A DNA stretch of 12,402 nucleotides from Methylophilales bacterium UBA4017 (GCA_002384685.1 DGAZ01000054.1:6798-19199); one strand, 5' to 3'. Shown: positions 1 to 7,103, numbered from the stretch's first letter. Made by a program: numbers and translations. The notes: generated by a model from the sequence alone, not told the origin.

Positions 1-1076
1 CCAACATCGTAATATCTTGCTGGATATTTTTTTGCAAATTCATTTAGGCCTGATCCGTCTGACATTGCCGGGGTAATAGCACAAAGATGGACATTTTTTT
101 TTGCAGCCTTCATTAACCATGTAGAAAAAACTTGGGTGTAGGTGAGTGATTTAGCTATATCTTTTGATTGGCCATTTACCGGATTAAACTGTCCAACTCC
201 ATGAAATTTGTTGGGATCATTCTGTGCAGGGTTATAACCAAAGCCCTTTTTGGTCGCTACATGAAGGAATTGAGGACCATCAATTTTTTTTATATTCTCT
301 AGTGTATCAATCAAAACATCAAGATCATGCCCGTCAATAGGACCGACATAATTAAACCCAAACTCCTCAAATAATGTCCCTGGAATAACCATTCCCTTCA
401 TATGTTCTTCAGTTTTCCTTGCCAATTCCAGCACGGGTGGAACTTTAGCGAATACGGCCTTGCCTGATTTTTTTAATCCATCATAAAGTTTTCCTGTAAG
501 TAAACGTGCAAGGTAGTTATTCAGCGCACCTACATTTTTTGAGATAGACATATCATTATCATTAAGAATAACCAAAAGGTTATTATCAGTACTACCGGCA
601 TGATTTAGGCCTTCAAATGCCATTCCAGCAGTCATTGCCCCATCACCAATAATTGCAATTGCTTTATTCTTAGATTTTCTTTTTCTTAATGCTTCTGACA
701 CACCTAATGCAGCAGATATGGATGTGCTGGAATGGCCGGTACCAAATTCATCATAGATACTTTCCGATCTTCTAGGGAAGCCTGAGAGGCCATCTTTTTT
801 TCTTAGTGTATGCATCTCACCTTTTCTTCCTGTTAGCACCTTATGTGCATATGTTTGATGGCCAACATCCCAAATTAGCTTATCTTTTGGTGCATCATAG
901 ACATAATGTAATGCTATGGTTAGTTCAATTACCCCGAGATTTGAGGATAGATGCCCACCAGTCTTCGATACACTTTCAATAACAAATTCCCTCAACTCCA
1001 TTGCCAATAGCTTCAACTCGCTTCTTTTTAAGCTTTTTAAGTCTTTCGGGAAATTTATCCTTTCTAATAGGGCCAT
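1..1076 (-). CDS. dxs: 1-deoxy-D-xylulose-5-phosphate synthase, C-terminal part missing
   Basis: DXS condenses pyruvate and glyceraldehyde-3-phosphate to DXP, the first step of the MEP isoprenoid pathway, using thiamine diphosphate; it is cytosolic. My translation from the ATG at 1076 gives 358 uninterrupted codons that follow E. coli Dxs closely. Visible are the N-terminal catalytic His (H42), DVGHQ at 70-74, and the ThDP/Mg motif from GDG (144-146, D145) to LNDN (N174). The numbering runs 7 behind E. coli. The window ends at residues ITPAMSDGSG...RYYDV, just before the expected Glu of the pyrimidine-binding domain, so about 250-260 residues lie outside the window. The ATG directly follows the ispA TAA in the same frame with zero gap, so translation is probably coupled. 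Only a weak AAAGA-like ribosome site precedes it. The truncation is a window-edge effect and not a pseudogene. Confidence 0.97.
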   Translation of the reverse strand, partial: MALLERINFPKDLKSLKRSELKLLAMELREFVIESVSKTGGHLSSNLGVIELTIALHYVYDAPKDKLIWDVGHQTYAHKVLTGRKGEMHTLRKKDGLSGFPRRSESIYDEFGTGHSSTSISAALGVSEALRKRKSKNKAIAIIGDGAMTAGMAFEGLNHAGSTDNNLLVILNDNDMSISKNVGALNNYLARLLTGKLYDGLKKSGKAVFAKVPPVLELARKTEEHMKGMVIPGTLFEEFGFNYVGPIDGHDLDVLIDTLENIKKIDGPQFLHVATKKGFGYNPAQNDPNKFHGVGQFNPVNGQSKDIAKSLTYTQVFSTWLMKAAKKNVHLCAITPAMSDGSGLNEFAKKYPARYYDV

Positions 1077-1967
1077 TTAGTGAATTCTTTTATAAATGTA
1101 GTTTACAAGATTATTTAAGGCTGATAAGTCGCTTGGAAAATCTTCTATTTCTTTGAGTAGAGTAGAAAATAATGCCGCCTTAATCCTTTTAGCTTCTGTT
1201 AGCCCCATCAATGATACGTAGGTTGGCTTTTTATTTTTAGCATCTTTGCCAGCTGTTTTGCCTAATGTTTTTGTATCTGACTCAAAGTCTAAGATATCGT
1301 CTGTAATCTGATAGATTTTCCCTATCAACCTACCTATTGAAGCTATATCTGTTTCATACTTTTGATTATAATTGTCAGAAACGATATAAGACATAATGCA
1401 AGAGGCCTCTATCAGTGCACCTGTTTTTAATCTCTGCAAAAGCTCTAATGATTTTAAATTTAATTCTTTTTCAGCGCTCTCTATATCTATCGATTGACCC
1501 AAAGCCATTCCATTTAAACCAATAGACTGGGACAATATATTAAGCACTTTTATCTTTATCTTGTCACCTACATTAAATTGCTCCGAAGAAAGTAATTCAA
1601 AGGCAAGGGATTGAAGTGTGTCGCCAGCCAAGATGGCTTGGGCTTCACTAAATTTAATATGAGACGAAGGCTTACCTCTTCGCAAATCATCATTATCCAT
1701 TGATGGAAGATCGTCATGGATTAATGAATAGGCATGAACTAACTCTACTGCTACAGCAAGACCATTCAAATACTTATCAGGATTTTTGTTGTTATCGCCA
1801 ATAGCATATATAAGAAGAGCTCTTAAACGCTTACCACCATTAAGCACCGCATATTCACAAACATCCCTCAATAATGAGCGATCTTTCTCCTTAAAGAAGC
1901 GGCCAAGCTCTAACTCTATTTTTTGTTGATGATGCGATATCCAAATCACTTCTGCGACTCTAGTCAT
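1077..1967 (-). CDS. ispA: (2E,6E)-farnesyl diphosphate synthase (short-chain polyprenyl synthase)
   Basis: IspA joins IPP with DMAPP and then GPP to make farnesyl diphosphate, the precursor of quinone side chains and undecaprenyl phosphate. The product is 296 aa, matching the roughly 299 aa of E. coli IspA. It is an all-helical fold with GGKRLR at 44-49, the first Asp-rich motif DDLPSMD at 85-91 (the bacterial DDxxxxD form), the downstream RRG, GQ at 157-158, and the second Asp-rich motif DDILD at 223-227. A GK...KPTY substrate segment lies near 236-250. The start ATG (1965-1967) overlaps the end of xseB by 8 nt, and no strong Shine-Dalgarno is seen, so coupling to xseB translation is likely. 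An alternative GTG sits six codons further in. The order xseB-ispA-dxs is the classic proteobacterial arrangement. Exact product length (C15 or longer) is inferred from family resemblance. Confidence 0.95.
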   Translation of the reverse strand: MTRVAEVIWISHHQQKIELELGRFFKEKDRSLLRDVCEYAVLNGGKRLRALLIYAIGDNNKNPDKYLNGLAVAVELVHAYSLIHDDLPSMDNDDLRRGKPSSHIKFSEAQAILAGDTLQSLAFELLSSEQFNVGDKIKIKVLNILSQSIGLNGMALGQSIDIESAEKELNLKSLELLQRLKTGALIEASCIMSYIVSDNYNQKYETDIASIGRLIGKIYQITDDILDFESDTKTLGKTAGKDAKNKKPTYVSLMGLTEAKRIKAALFSTLLKEIEDFPSDLSALNNLVNYIYKRIH

Positions 1968-2181
1968 CTGGATTAAATTCTGCTAACTTATCATTTTTAG
2001 AAAGTACCTGTACTCGCTGCTCAATTTTTTTTAAGTTTTCTTGGGCTAACTTGACCAATGAGATTCCTTTTTCATATGATGCTAAAGAGTCTTCTAAGTT
2101 AAGATTATCCTCTTCCATTTTGCTGACGATTGATTCTAGCTCCACTAAAATTTTTTCAATACTTAAATTTTTATCTGCCAT
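1960..2181 (-). CDS. xseB: Exodeoxyribonuclease VII small subunit
   Basis: This small acidic protein binds along the XseA large subunit to form exonuclease VII, which degrades single-stranded DNA in the cytoplasm. The 73 aa length is typical. It shows the family pattern: LVELESIVSKME near 12-23, LEDSLASYEKG near 29-39, then a Leu/Lys-rich helix with EQRVQVL at 54-60. It is predicted to be two helices in a coiled-coil arrangement. The ATG lies 2 nt after the stop codon of the esterase gene. A good ribosome site (AGAGG, 8 nt spacing) sits inside the last codons of that gene, which supports this start. Its own 3' end overlaps ispA by 8 nt. The large subunit xseA is not in the window. Confidence 0.93.
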   Translation of the reverse strand: MADKNLSIEKILVELESIVSKMEEDNLNLEDSLASYEKGISLVKLAQENLKKIEQRVQVLSKNDKLAEFNPDD

Positions 2182-2183
2182 AG

Positions 2184-2798
2184 TTATAACCTCTGTAAAA
2201 ATTGTTTAATATGCATAATTTCCTCTTCTATAACCTCATGACCCATTTGAAATGTTAGGAATTGAAAATTACTCAGCGGCATTAAGTCACAAAAGCTTTG
2301 CTTAGCATAATTTATACTAATAATATCATCATGGAGGCCGTGAACAGCAAGAATGGGAGTTTTTGGTAGGATTATATCTTCATTTATACACGGAAGATAT
2401 CCTGATAAAGCAATAACACCATCGAGCTTAATAGCGGTACGTAAACCCAAAAATAATGCCAGGGCTGCTCCTTGAGAAAAACCCACTAAACATATTTTTA
2501 TTGAATCAGAGCATTTTTTGATTCTTTGAGAAATAATTTCCTCTATATACACCATAGATTTTTGCATCCCAGCAATGTCATGATGCTCAAATGAAAGAGA
2601 TTTGATGTCATACCACCCCGGCATTTCCAGTCCTTGATTTAATGTAATGGGAATCATTGGTGCATTCGGTAAAATAAATTCTATATCAGAAAGACCTAAT
2701 CCCCTTGCAACAGCTGCAAAGTCATTACCGTCCGCCCCCAACCCATGCAACCAGACTACCAACATTCTTGGGTTCTTTTGCTTGTTTATAATAAGCAT
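2184..2798 (-). CDS. Alpha/beta-hydrolase, carboxylesterase/acyl-protein thioesterase-like
   Basis: This is a cytosolic serine hydrolase of the phospholipase/carboxylesterase (Abhydrolase_2) family, whose members cleave short-chain esters or thioesters; the natural substrate cannot be told from sequence. At 204 aa it is slightly shorter than the usual 215-225. Visible are the oxyanion-loop segment WLHGLGADGNDF at 16-27, LPNAP at 43-47, GWYD at 61-64, the nucleophile elbow GFSQG at 106-110 (S108), HGLHDD at 153-158 (probable acid D157) and MGHEV at 185-189 (H187), so the triad is complete. The ATG at 2796-2798 is unusual: it touches the U-tract of the upstream gene's terminator, leaving no conventional ribosome site. 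A second ATG at codon 12 would cut into the first strand of the fold, so I keep the first. It is the first gene of a group with xseB, ispA and dxs. Confidence 0.88.
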   Translation of the reverse strand: MLIINKQKNPRMLVVWLHGLGADGNDFAAVARGLGLSDIEFILPNAPMIPITLNQGLEMPGWYDIKSLSFEHHDIAGMQKSMVYIEEIISQRIKKCSDSIKICLVGFSQGAALALFLGLRTAIKLDGVIALSGYLPCINEDIILPKTPILAVHGLHDDIISINYAKQSFCDLMPLSNFQFLTFQMGHEVIEEEIMHIKQFLQRL

Positions 2799-2823
2799 AA
2801 AAAAAGCGGATTAAAAAATCCGC
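2799..2823 (-). terminator. Rho-independent terminator after the MxaD-like gene, abutting the esterase ATG
   Basis: On the minus strand, GCGGATT (2823-2817), a TTTT loop (2816-2813) and AATCCGC (2812-2806) form a perfect 7-bp stem, followed directly by seven Ts (2805-2799). It begins about 21 nt after the stop codon of the MxaD-like gene. The plus strand has no T-run after the stem, so it should act in one direction only. The T-run ends on the base before the esterase start codon, and GGAGG (2828-2824) sits right against the 5' side of the stem (see findings). Confidence 0.85.
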
Positions 2824-2844
2824 CCTCCATAGATTGTTCGAAAA

Positions 2845-3366
2845 TTATTTCGATTCTAATACTTTTTTTAGACCTGCTAGCCCACTGTCTACGAAACCCT
2901 GAACCGCCGCTTTAGCTGTAGCATCATCTTGACCTTCAGGTATTGGTGGATTTAGTTTGTAGACACGATAAAATCTCGCGGTCCACTGAATAACTGATTC
3001 GTTGTCATTAGATCCTTTTGATACAATCATGTAAGCATTAAAATCAGTAAAGGGGACGTTACCTTTAGTAATTTCCCATCTTATTTTTTTTAAATCTTCG
3101 TCAGTAGATCTGAGCTTTTCATCCAACTTATCTCCGGATTCCAGTGTAATAATTCGGTACGTATCTTCGCCTCTTTTTTCAATTTTAGTTTCTTTTGCTG
3201 CAGAGAGCCATGTACTAATCGCTCCAAAATCCTTAACAAGCTCCCACGCTTTTTCAGGAGAGACATTTACCGTTATTGACTCTTGAACTTTTTGAGGCGT
3301 TGGTCCGTGAGCAAGCACTGATAGAGAAAATATTAAACAAGATACAAAAAGTATTAATTTCTTCAT
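2845..3366 (-). CDS. Secreted SRPBCC-family protein, MxaD-like
   Basis: The 173-aa product starts with a clear Sec signal peptide: KK at 2-3, hydrophobic stretch 4-18, and likely cleavage after VLA (17-19). This gives a mature periplasmic protein beginning HGPTPQKV. The rest reads as a START/polyketide-cyclase-like SRPBCC domain, with VNVSPEKAWELVKDFG at 33-48 and a C-terminal helix near 150-172. The AHGPTPQKV start and this domain are what I associate with MxaD-like proteins of methylotrophs; MxaD is a periplasmic factor known to aid electron flow from methanol dehydrogenase. No catalytic residues are evident, so a binding or accessory role is likely. The start has a ribosome site AAGGA (3381-3377, 10 nt spacing). 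It lies 74 bp downstream of the YVTN propeller gene on the same strand and ends in its own terminator. The SRPBCC and secretion calls are firm; the methanol-oxidation role is inference. Confidence 0.8.
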   Translation of the reverse strand: MKKLILFVSCLIFSLSVLAHGPTPQKVQESITVNVSPEKAWELVKDFGAISTWLSAAKETKIEKRGEDTYRIITLESGDKLDEKLRSTDEDLKKIRWEITKGNVPFTDFNAYMIVSKGSNDNESVIQWTARFYRVYKLNPPIPEGQDDATAKAAVQGFVDSGLAGLKKVLESK

Positions 3367-3440
3367 TGGTTATAAATCCTTATAATTTTAATTAATAAAT
3401 GAATTTTACTACAAACAACTTTCAATTTCCTATGAATAGG

Positions 3441-4406
3441 CTATTTTGTGTAAATAAATTGACCAAAGGCTCGGCTTTGCAATCCAGTTTTAATTTGCGC
3501 TATTGGTTCTTGTGTTTGTAAGTCGATTATAGTTACTGAGTCTGAACCCCAATTGGTTACAATCAGCCGGTTATTAATTTTATCAATGCTTATATTTTCT
3601 GGCGTTTCTCCAGTATTGATTTTCTTAATCTCTTGAAACGTTTTCAGATCAATGATACTTATGTTGTCACCTTGCGCATTTGTAACATAGGCTTTTTCTT
3701 CATGCACAATAGCATTGTAGGGATAAAACCCTACCTTAATAACCTTTTGTACCCAATTTTCCATATTAATGATGCTGATAGTGTCATCATAAACATTCGC
3801 AACCAATATAAAGCTACTATTGGTTGATATGCCGTAAGGATGAGATCCTACCTTAACTTTTTTTCGTAGCTTATAATTATCTGCATCATATATTTCCACT
3901 GTATCGGCATCTCGATTGGCGACTACAATCGCATTATATTTTTCGTTAAATGCAATCCCTGACGGGGTAATGCCCACAGAAAATGAATGTAAAACAGAAA
4001 AATCATGGGTTGATAAAGCAAGCACTTGATTTTTAAACCAACTAGTAATGAATACCTTATCTCCTGAAGCATTAGCAACTATTCCCAGCGGGGCGGTATC
4101 TAATGGTATCGTACTAACAACCTTATTCTTATCTAAATTGATTATAGATAAATTTTTACTATCTACGTTGCCAATAACTGCCAGATTCTTTGATGGAACA
4201 ATTGCGACACCAAGAGGGCTAGAACCTACAGCAATTCTTTGATCTACTGACAGAGTATTTAGGTCTACAACTGATACAGTATTCTCACCCTGATTTGTTA
4301 TATAGGCTCTATTAACAGGCTCAATCTGACTTAAAAAAGTAAATATAAGTGAGATAATGAGCATACCCATTAATAAGAGTAAAAATAATTTATTTCTGAT
4401 GCTCAT
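3441..4406 (-). CDS. YVTN-type seven-repeat beta-propeller protein, secreted or membrane-anchored
   Basis: The 321-aa product has a basic N-terminus (R4, K6), a hydrophobic segment at about 7-25 acting as signal peptide or anchor, then a repeat domain from about 30 to the end. The repeat carries TN..ENTVSVVDL-like strands and a VGxxPxG turn. The turn recurs at 60-66, 102-108, 144-150, 186-192, 225-231, 265-271 and (degenerate) 307-313. The 39-42 residue spacing gives seven blades, hence a closed propeller in the periplasm. YVTN propellers are often binding or cofactor-associated proteins, and some occur beside PQQ-dependent dehydrogenase genes. No catalytic motif or heme-binding CxxCH is present. 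It is followed by the MxaD-like gene and diverges from rppH with a 64-bp gap. No clear ribosome site precedes the ATG at 4406. A partner role in PQQ/alcohol oxidation is inferred from the neighbour only. Confidence 0.82.
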   Translation of the reverse strand: MSIRNKLFLLLLMGMLIISLIFTFLSQIEPVNRAYITNQGENTVSVVDLNTLSVDQRIAVGSSPLGVAIVPSKNLAVIGNVDSKNLSIINLDKNKVVSTIPLDTAPLGIVANASGDKVFITSWFKNQVLALSTHDFSVLHSFSVGITPSGIAFNEKYNAIVVANRDADTVEIYDADNYKLRKKVKVGSHPYGISTNSSFILVANVYDDTISIINMENWVQKVIKVGFYPYNAIVHEEKAYVTNAQGDNISIIDLKTFQEIKKINTGETPENISIDKINNRLIVTNWGSDSVTIIDLQTQEPIAQIKTGLQSRAFGQFIYTK

Positions 4407-4424
4407 AATTGAATTCTATTAAAT

Positions 4425-4453
4425 TTGAGTTTTTTGTGGAAAAATGCTTATAT
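4425..4453 (+). promoter_or_regulatory. Candidate promoter for rppH
   Basis: TTGAGT (4425-4430), a 17-bp spacer and TTATAT (4448-4453) with an upstream TG (extended -10 form) give a plausible sigma70 site. The predicted RNA start near 4460 leaves a leader of only about 11 nt, with the ribosome site AAGGA (4459-4463) at its very 5' end. The divergent propeller gene must have its own promoter in the same 64-bp gap, and I see no clean one. Confidence 0.4.
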
Positions 4454-4470
4454 AGGATAAGGATAACATT

Positions 4471-4947
4471 ATGATTGATAAAGAGGGTTACCGGGAAAAT
4501 GTCGGGATAGTAATTTGCAATAAAAAACAAATGGTTTTATGGGCAAAAAGAACTGATGAGGATGCATGGCAATTTCCACAAGGAGGCATTAATGACGGAG
4601 AAAGCGCTGAGGCGGCTATGTACAGAGAGTTAAAAGAGGAGGTTGGCCTTGACCCTCATCATGTAAAGATTCTTGCCAGGACAAAAGACTGGTTAAGGTA
4701 TGACGTACCTAAGAACTGGATTAGGAAGGATTGGCGAGATCGCTACAAAGGTCAAAAGCAGATTTGGTTTTTGTTACAGCTAACAGGTAAAGATTCCGAT
4801 ATTTTTTTAAAAAATACAAAAAAACCGGAATTTGACGACTGGAGATGGGATAATTTTTGGTCTCCTGTTGAGCAAATTATTGACTTCAAAAGAGATGTAT
4901 ATGAGCAGGCCTTGAAAGAGCTATGGGATCATCTTCCTTCGGCCTAG
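4471..4947 (+). CDS. rppH: RNA pyrophosphohydrolase (Nudix)
   Basis: RppH removes pyrophosphate from the 5' end of primary transcripts, which exposes mRNA to RNase E-dependent decay in the cytoplasm. The 158-aa product follows E. coli RppH closely, from MIDKEGYRENVGIVICN through WQFPQGGIN to EFDDWRW and FKRDVY. The full Nudix box spans 38-60 (G38, E44, R52, E53, E56, E57, G59), with metal-binding glutamates at the same positions as E. coli. It lacks the basic C-terminal tail of the 176-aa E. coli enzyme. The ribosome site AAGGA (4459-4463) is 7 nt before the ATG. It is the only plus-strand gene here, divergent from the propeller gene. It converges on psd with 5 bp between stop codons and no visible terminator. 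Confidence 0.96.
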   Translation: MIDKEGYRENVGIVICNKKQMVLWAKRTDEDAWQFPQGGINDGESAEAAMYRELKEEVGLDPHHVKILARTKDWLRYDVPKNWIRKDWRDRYKGQKQIWFLLQLTGKDSDIFLKNTKKPEFDDWRWDNFWSPVEQIIDFKRDVYEQALKELWDHLPSA

Positions 4948-4952
4948 TTAAG

Positions 4953-5591
4953 TTATATTTTAGCGATAACAGTTTCAGTATTTTTAACGGTTTGGCCAAG
5001 ACTCACTTTTATGCTTGCGGTTAAGGGAAGATAGAGGTCAACTCGAGAACCGAACCTTATAAATCCATAACGCTCACCACTCATAATACTTTGCCCCTTT
5101 TCCTTGTAGCACAAAATCCTTCTAGCAATTAGACCAGCAATTTGTACACACGTTACAACCTTACCGCTCTTTGTTTCAATAGTAATTGCACAACGTTCAT
5201 TTTCTAGGGATGCTTTTGATAATGAGGCATTAAGAAACTTCCCTGGATAATAAAATTTTTCAAGAATTTTTCCATCTACGGGGCTCTTATTCGAATGCAC
5301 ATTAAAGACATTCATAAATACACTCACCTTTATAGCTTCTTTGTTCCGATAGGGGTCTATTGTTTTTTCTATCACTATTACCTTGCCGTCTGCAGCAGAT
5401 AAAACTAGATCCTTTCCGGACGGCTTACTTCTTGCGGGGTCACGAAAAAATTGTAGTATAAATAATGTAATAATCCATGTAGGCCAGCTTAGGGGATTAT
5501 GTGTGAATGTTAGAACCAAGCTTATTAAAAGAGAAAGGCCCAAGAAAGGCCATCCCTCTTTAGCTACAATAGGGTAGGTAGATTTTCCCAA
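4953..5591 (-). CDS. psd: Phosphatidylserine decarboxylase proenzyme (short form)
   Basis: Psd decarboxylates phosphatidylserine to phosphatidylethanolamine at the inner membrane. It cleaves itself to create a pyruvoyl cofactor. The 212-aa product is the short bacterial type: hydrophobic segments at about 14-29 and 35-48, QFFRDP at 47-52, AADG at 66-69 (D68), NVHSNKSPVDG at 97-107 (H99), and the processing site GS at 181-182, where S182 would become the pyruvoyl group. The start is TTG (5591-5589), directly after the ilvC stop TAA in the same frame. No ATG or GTG fits, and the resulting N-terminus (YPIVAKEGWPF) agrees with the family, so I trust TTG. No Shine-Dalgarno is visible, which suggests translation by re-initiation after ilvC. 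The expected partner pssA is not in the window. Confidence 0.93.
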   Translation of the reverse strand: MGKSTYPIVAKEGWPFLGLSLLISLVLTFTHNPLSWPTWIITLFILQFFRDPARSKPSGKDLVLSAADGKVIVIEKTIDPYRNKEAIKVSVFMNVFNVHSNKSPVDGKILEKFYYPGKFLNASLSKASLENERCAITIETKSGKVVTCVQIAGLIARRILCYKEKGQSIMSGERYGFIRFGSRVDLYLPLTASIKVSLGQTVKNTETVIAKI

Positions 5592-6590
5592 TTAATTTTT
5601 TGACTTATCAACAATTTTGCTAATCCAAGGCATCATTGACCGAAGTGATTCGCCCACCTCTTCAATTTTATGCTGCTTTTGTTTTTCTCTTCTTTCTGGG
5701 AGTGAGCCTACATTTTTAACAAACTCTTTTGCAAAGGAACCATCTTGAATTTCAGCGAGAATTTTTTTCATCTCTACTTTTGTGTCAGAGGTTACTATCC
5801 TAGGCCCCCTAGTAACATCCCCATATTCAGCGGTATTCGAGATGGAATAACGCATATTAGCTATACCACCTTCATACATAAGGTCGACAATAAGTTTTAG
5901 TTCGTGCAAGCATTCAAAGTAAGCCATTTCTGGTTCATACCCAGCCTCTACCAATGTTTCAAATCCGGCTTGTACTAGTGCCGTAGTTCCCCCACATAAT
6001 ACTGCCTGCTCACCAAATAAATCGGTCTCTGTTTCATCTTTGAATGTAGTTTCTAAAATACCAGTCCTACCCCCACCAATTGCGGAAGCGTAAGACAGCG
6101 CTACGTCCTTTGCTTTGCCTGAAGCATCTTGTTCTACAGCAATCAAGTCCGGAATGCCGCCACCCTTAACAAACTCCGATCTTACGGTATGTCCAGGCGC
6201 TTTTGGAGCAATCATAATTACGTCTAGATCAGGACGAGGTTTGATGAGCTTAAAGTGTATGTTAAAACCATGAGCAAAAGCTAATGCAGACCCATGTTTT
6301 AAATTCGGCTCAATACTTTCGTTGTAAATTTTTTCTTGGAATTCGTCTGGAGCTAAAATCATAACTAGATCAGCCCAAGCTGTTGAAGCTTCTACAGTCA
6401 TTACATTTAATCCTGCATCAGAAGCCTTTTTTTCTGAATTAGATCCAGGCCTTAGGCCAACAACAACCTCGACTCCGGAATCTTTAAGATTGTTTGCATG
6501 TGCATGCCCTTGCGAGCCGTAACCGATTATAGCGACCTTCATCGCTTTGATAATATTTAAATCTGCATCTTTGTCATAGTAGCGCTTCAT
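5592..6590 (-). CDS. ilvC: Ketol-acid reductoisomerase, class I
   Basis: IlvC carries out the Mg-dependent alkyl shift and NADPH reduction of acetolactate or acetohydroxybutyrate, the second step of valine, leucine and isoleucine synthesis. The 332-aa length is that of class I enzymes (about 338). The Rossmann motif GYGSQGHAHA spans 23-32. A LRPGSNSEKK loop (46-55) with Arg and Ser residues suits NADPH. H107, K130 and the metal ligands D190, E194, E226 and E230 are all present, as is S251. The start ATG has a strong ribosome site AAAGGA with 5 nt spacing. It follows ilvN by 21 bp, with no terminator between. It ends TAA directly against the TTG of psd. Confidence 0.98.
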   Translation of the reverse strand: MKRYYDKDADLNIIKAMKVAIIGYGSQGHAHANNLKDSGVEVVVGLRPGSNSEKKASDAGLNVMTVEASTAWADLVMILAPDEFQEKIYNESIEPNLKHGSALAFAHGFNIHFKLIKPRPDLDVIMIAPKAPGHTVRSEFVKGGGIPDLIAVEQDASGKAKDVALSYASAIGGGRTGILETTFKDETETDLFGEQAVLCGGTTALVQAGFETLVEAGYEPEMAYFECLHELKLIVDLMYEGGIANMRYSISNTAEYGDVTRGPRIVTSDTKVEMKKILAEIQDGSFAKEFVKNVGSLPERREKQKQHKIEEVGESLRSMMPWISKIVDKSKN

Positions 6591-6611
6591 ATATGTCCTT
6601 TAAATTTTTAA

Positions 6612-7103
6612 TTAAGCCTTTAGAATTCGGTCACCCCGACCAATTCCTAATGCTCCAGTTCGAACAGTTTCAATTATTGATTCACTGTCAAGGCTTTCAA
6701 GGTAAGCATCCAACTTACTGGATGATCCTGTTACCTCTATTGTAAAAGTATTATCAGAGACATCAATAATACGACCTCTAAAAATATCTGAAATCCTCTT
6801 CATTTCATCTTGGTATTGATTTGATGCTTTAACTTTAACTAACATCAACTCCCTTTCGATATGTTTTCCGTCATTAAGATCAAGAACCCTAACCACATCA
6901 ATTAGCTTATTTAGTTGTTTGATGATTTGTTCAATAACGGCATCCGACCCACTAGTAACAATTGTCATTCGTGAAAGCGTTGGGTCCTCAGTAGGAGCCA
7001 CAGTTAATGACTCAATGTTGTATCCACGAGCAGAAAAGAGACCAGACACTCTTGATAAGGCCCCTGATTCATTTTCCATCAACAATGAAATAATATGTCT
7101 CAA
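6612..7103 (-). CDS. ilvN: Acetolactate synthase small (regulatory) subunit
   Basis: This subunit activates the catalytic acetolactate synthase subunit and confers valine feedback inhibition. The 163-aa product matches E. coli IlvH in length and sequence. It has an N-terminal ACT domain (about 2-76) with NESGALSRV at 11-19 and RGYNIESLTVAP at 26-37, and a C-terminal domain with REL...VKV and FRG..IDV. N11, G14 and N29, known in IlvH for valine sensitivity, are all kept, so feedback control is probably intact. The start codon is TTG (7103-7101), right after the ilvB TAA in the same frame. It is well supported: GGAG (7115-7112) lies 8 nt upstream, and the first residues MRHIISLL align exactly with IlvH. 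Closest naming could equally be ilvH. Confidence 0.96.
   Translation of the reverse strand: MRHIISLLMENESGALSRVSGLFSARGYNIESLTVAPTEDPTLSRMTIVTSGSDAVIEQIIKQLNKLIDVVRVLDLNDGKHIERELMLVKVKASNQYQDEMKRISDIFRGRIIDVSDNTFTIEVTGSSSKLDAYLESLDSESIIETVRTGALGIGRGDRILKA

Noticed and set aside
1..1076. dxs considered as a broken gene because it has no stop in the window
   Set aside because: All 358 codons are open and match Dxs in order; the missing C-terminus lies beyond the left edge.
3429..3440. Palindrome CCTATGAATAGG just after the propeller stop codon, considered as a terminator
   Set aside because: The arms are 5 bp with a 2-nt centre too tight for a loop, and no T-run follows on either strand.
3367..3440. 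Promoter search upstream of the MxaD-like gene
   Set aside because: The gap is AT-rich with several loose TTG and TATTAA-like hexamers, but none pair at 16-18 bp spacing well enough to report.
3633..4242. Two plus-strand open frames of 64 codons opposite the propeller gene
   Set aside because: They are antisense to well-supported repeats, show no family resemblance and arise from the periodic sequence.
4952..4970. GTTAT/ATAAC inverted repeat at the rppH-psd border as a shared terminator
   Set aside because: Only 5 AT-rich pairs with a 9-nt loop and no T-run; it would not be stable.
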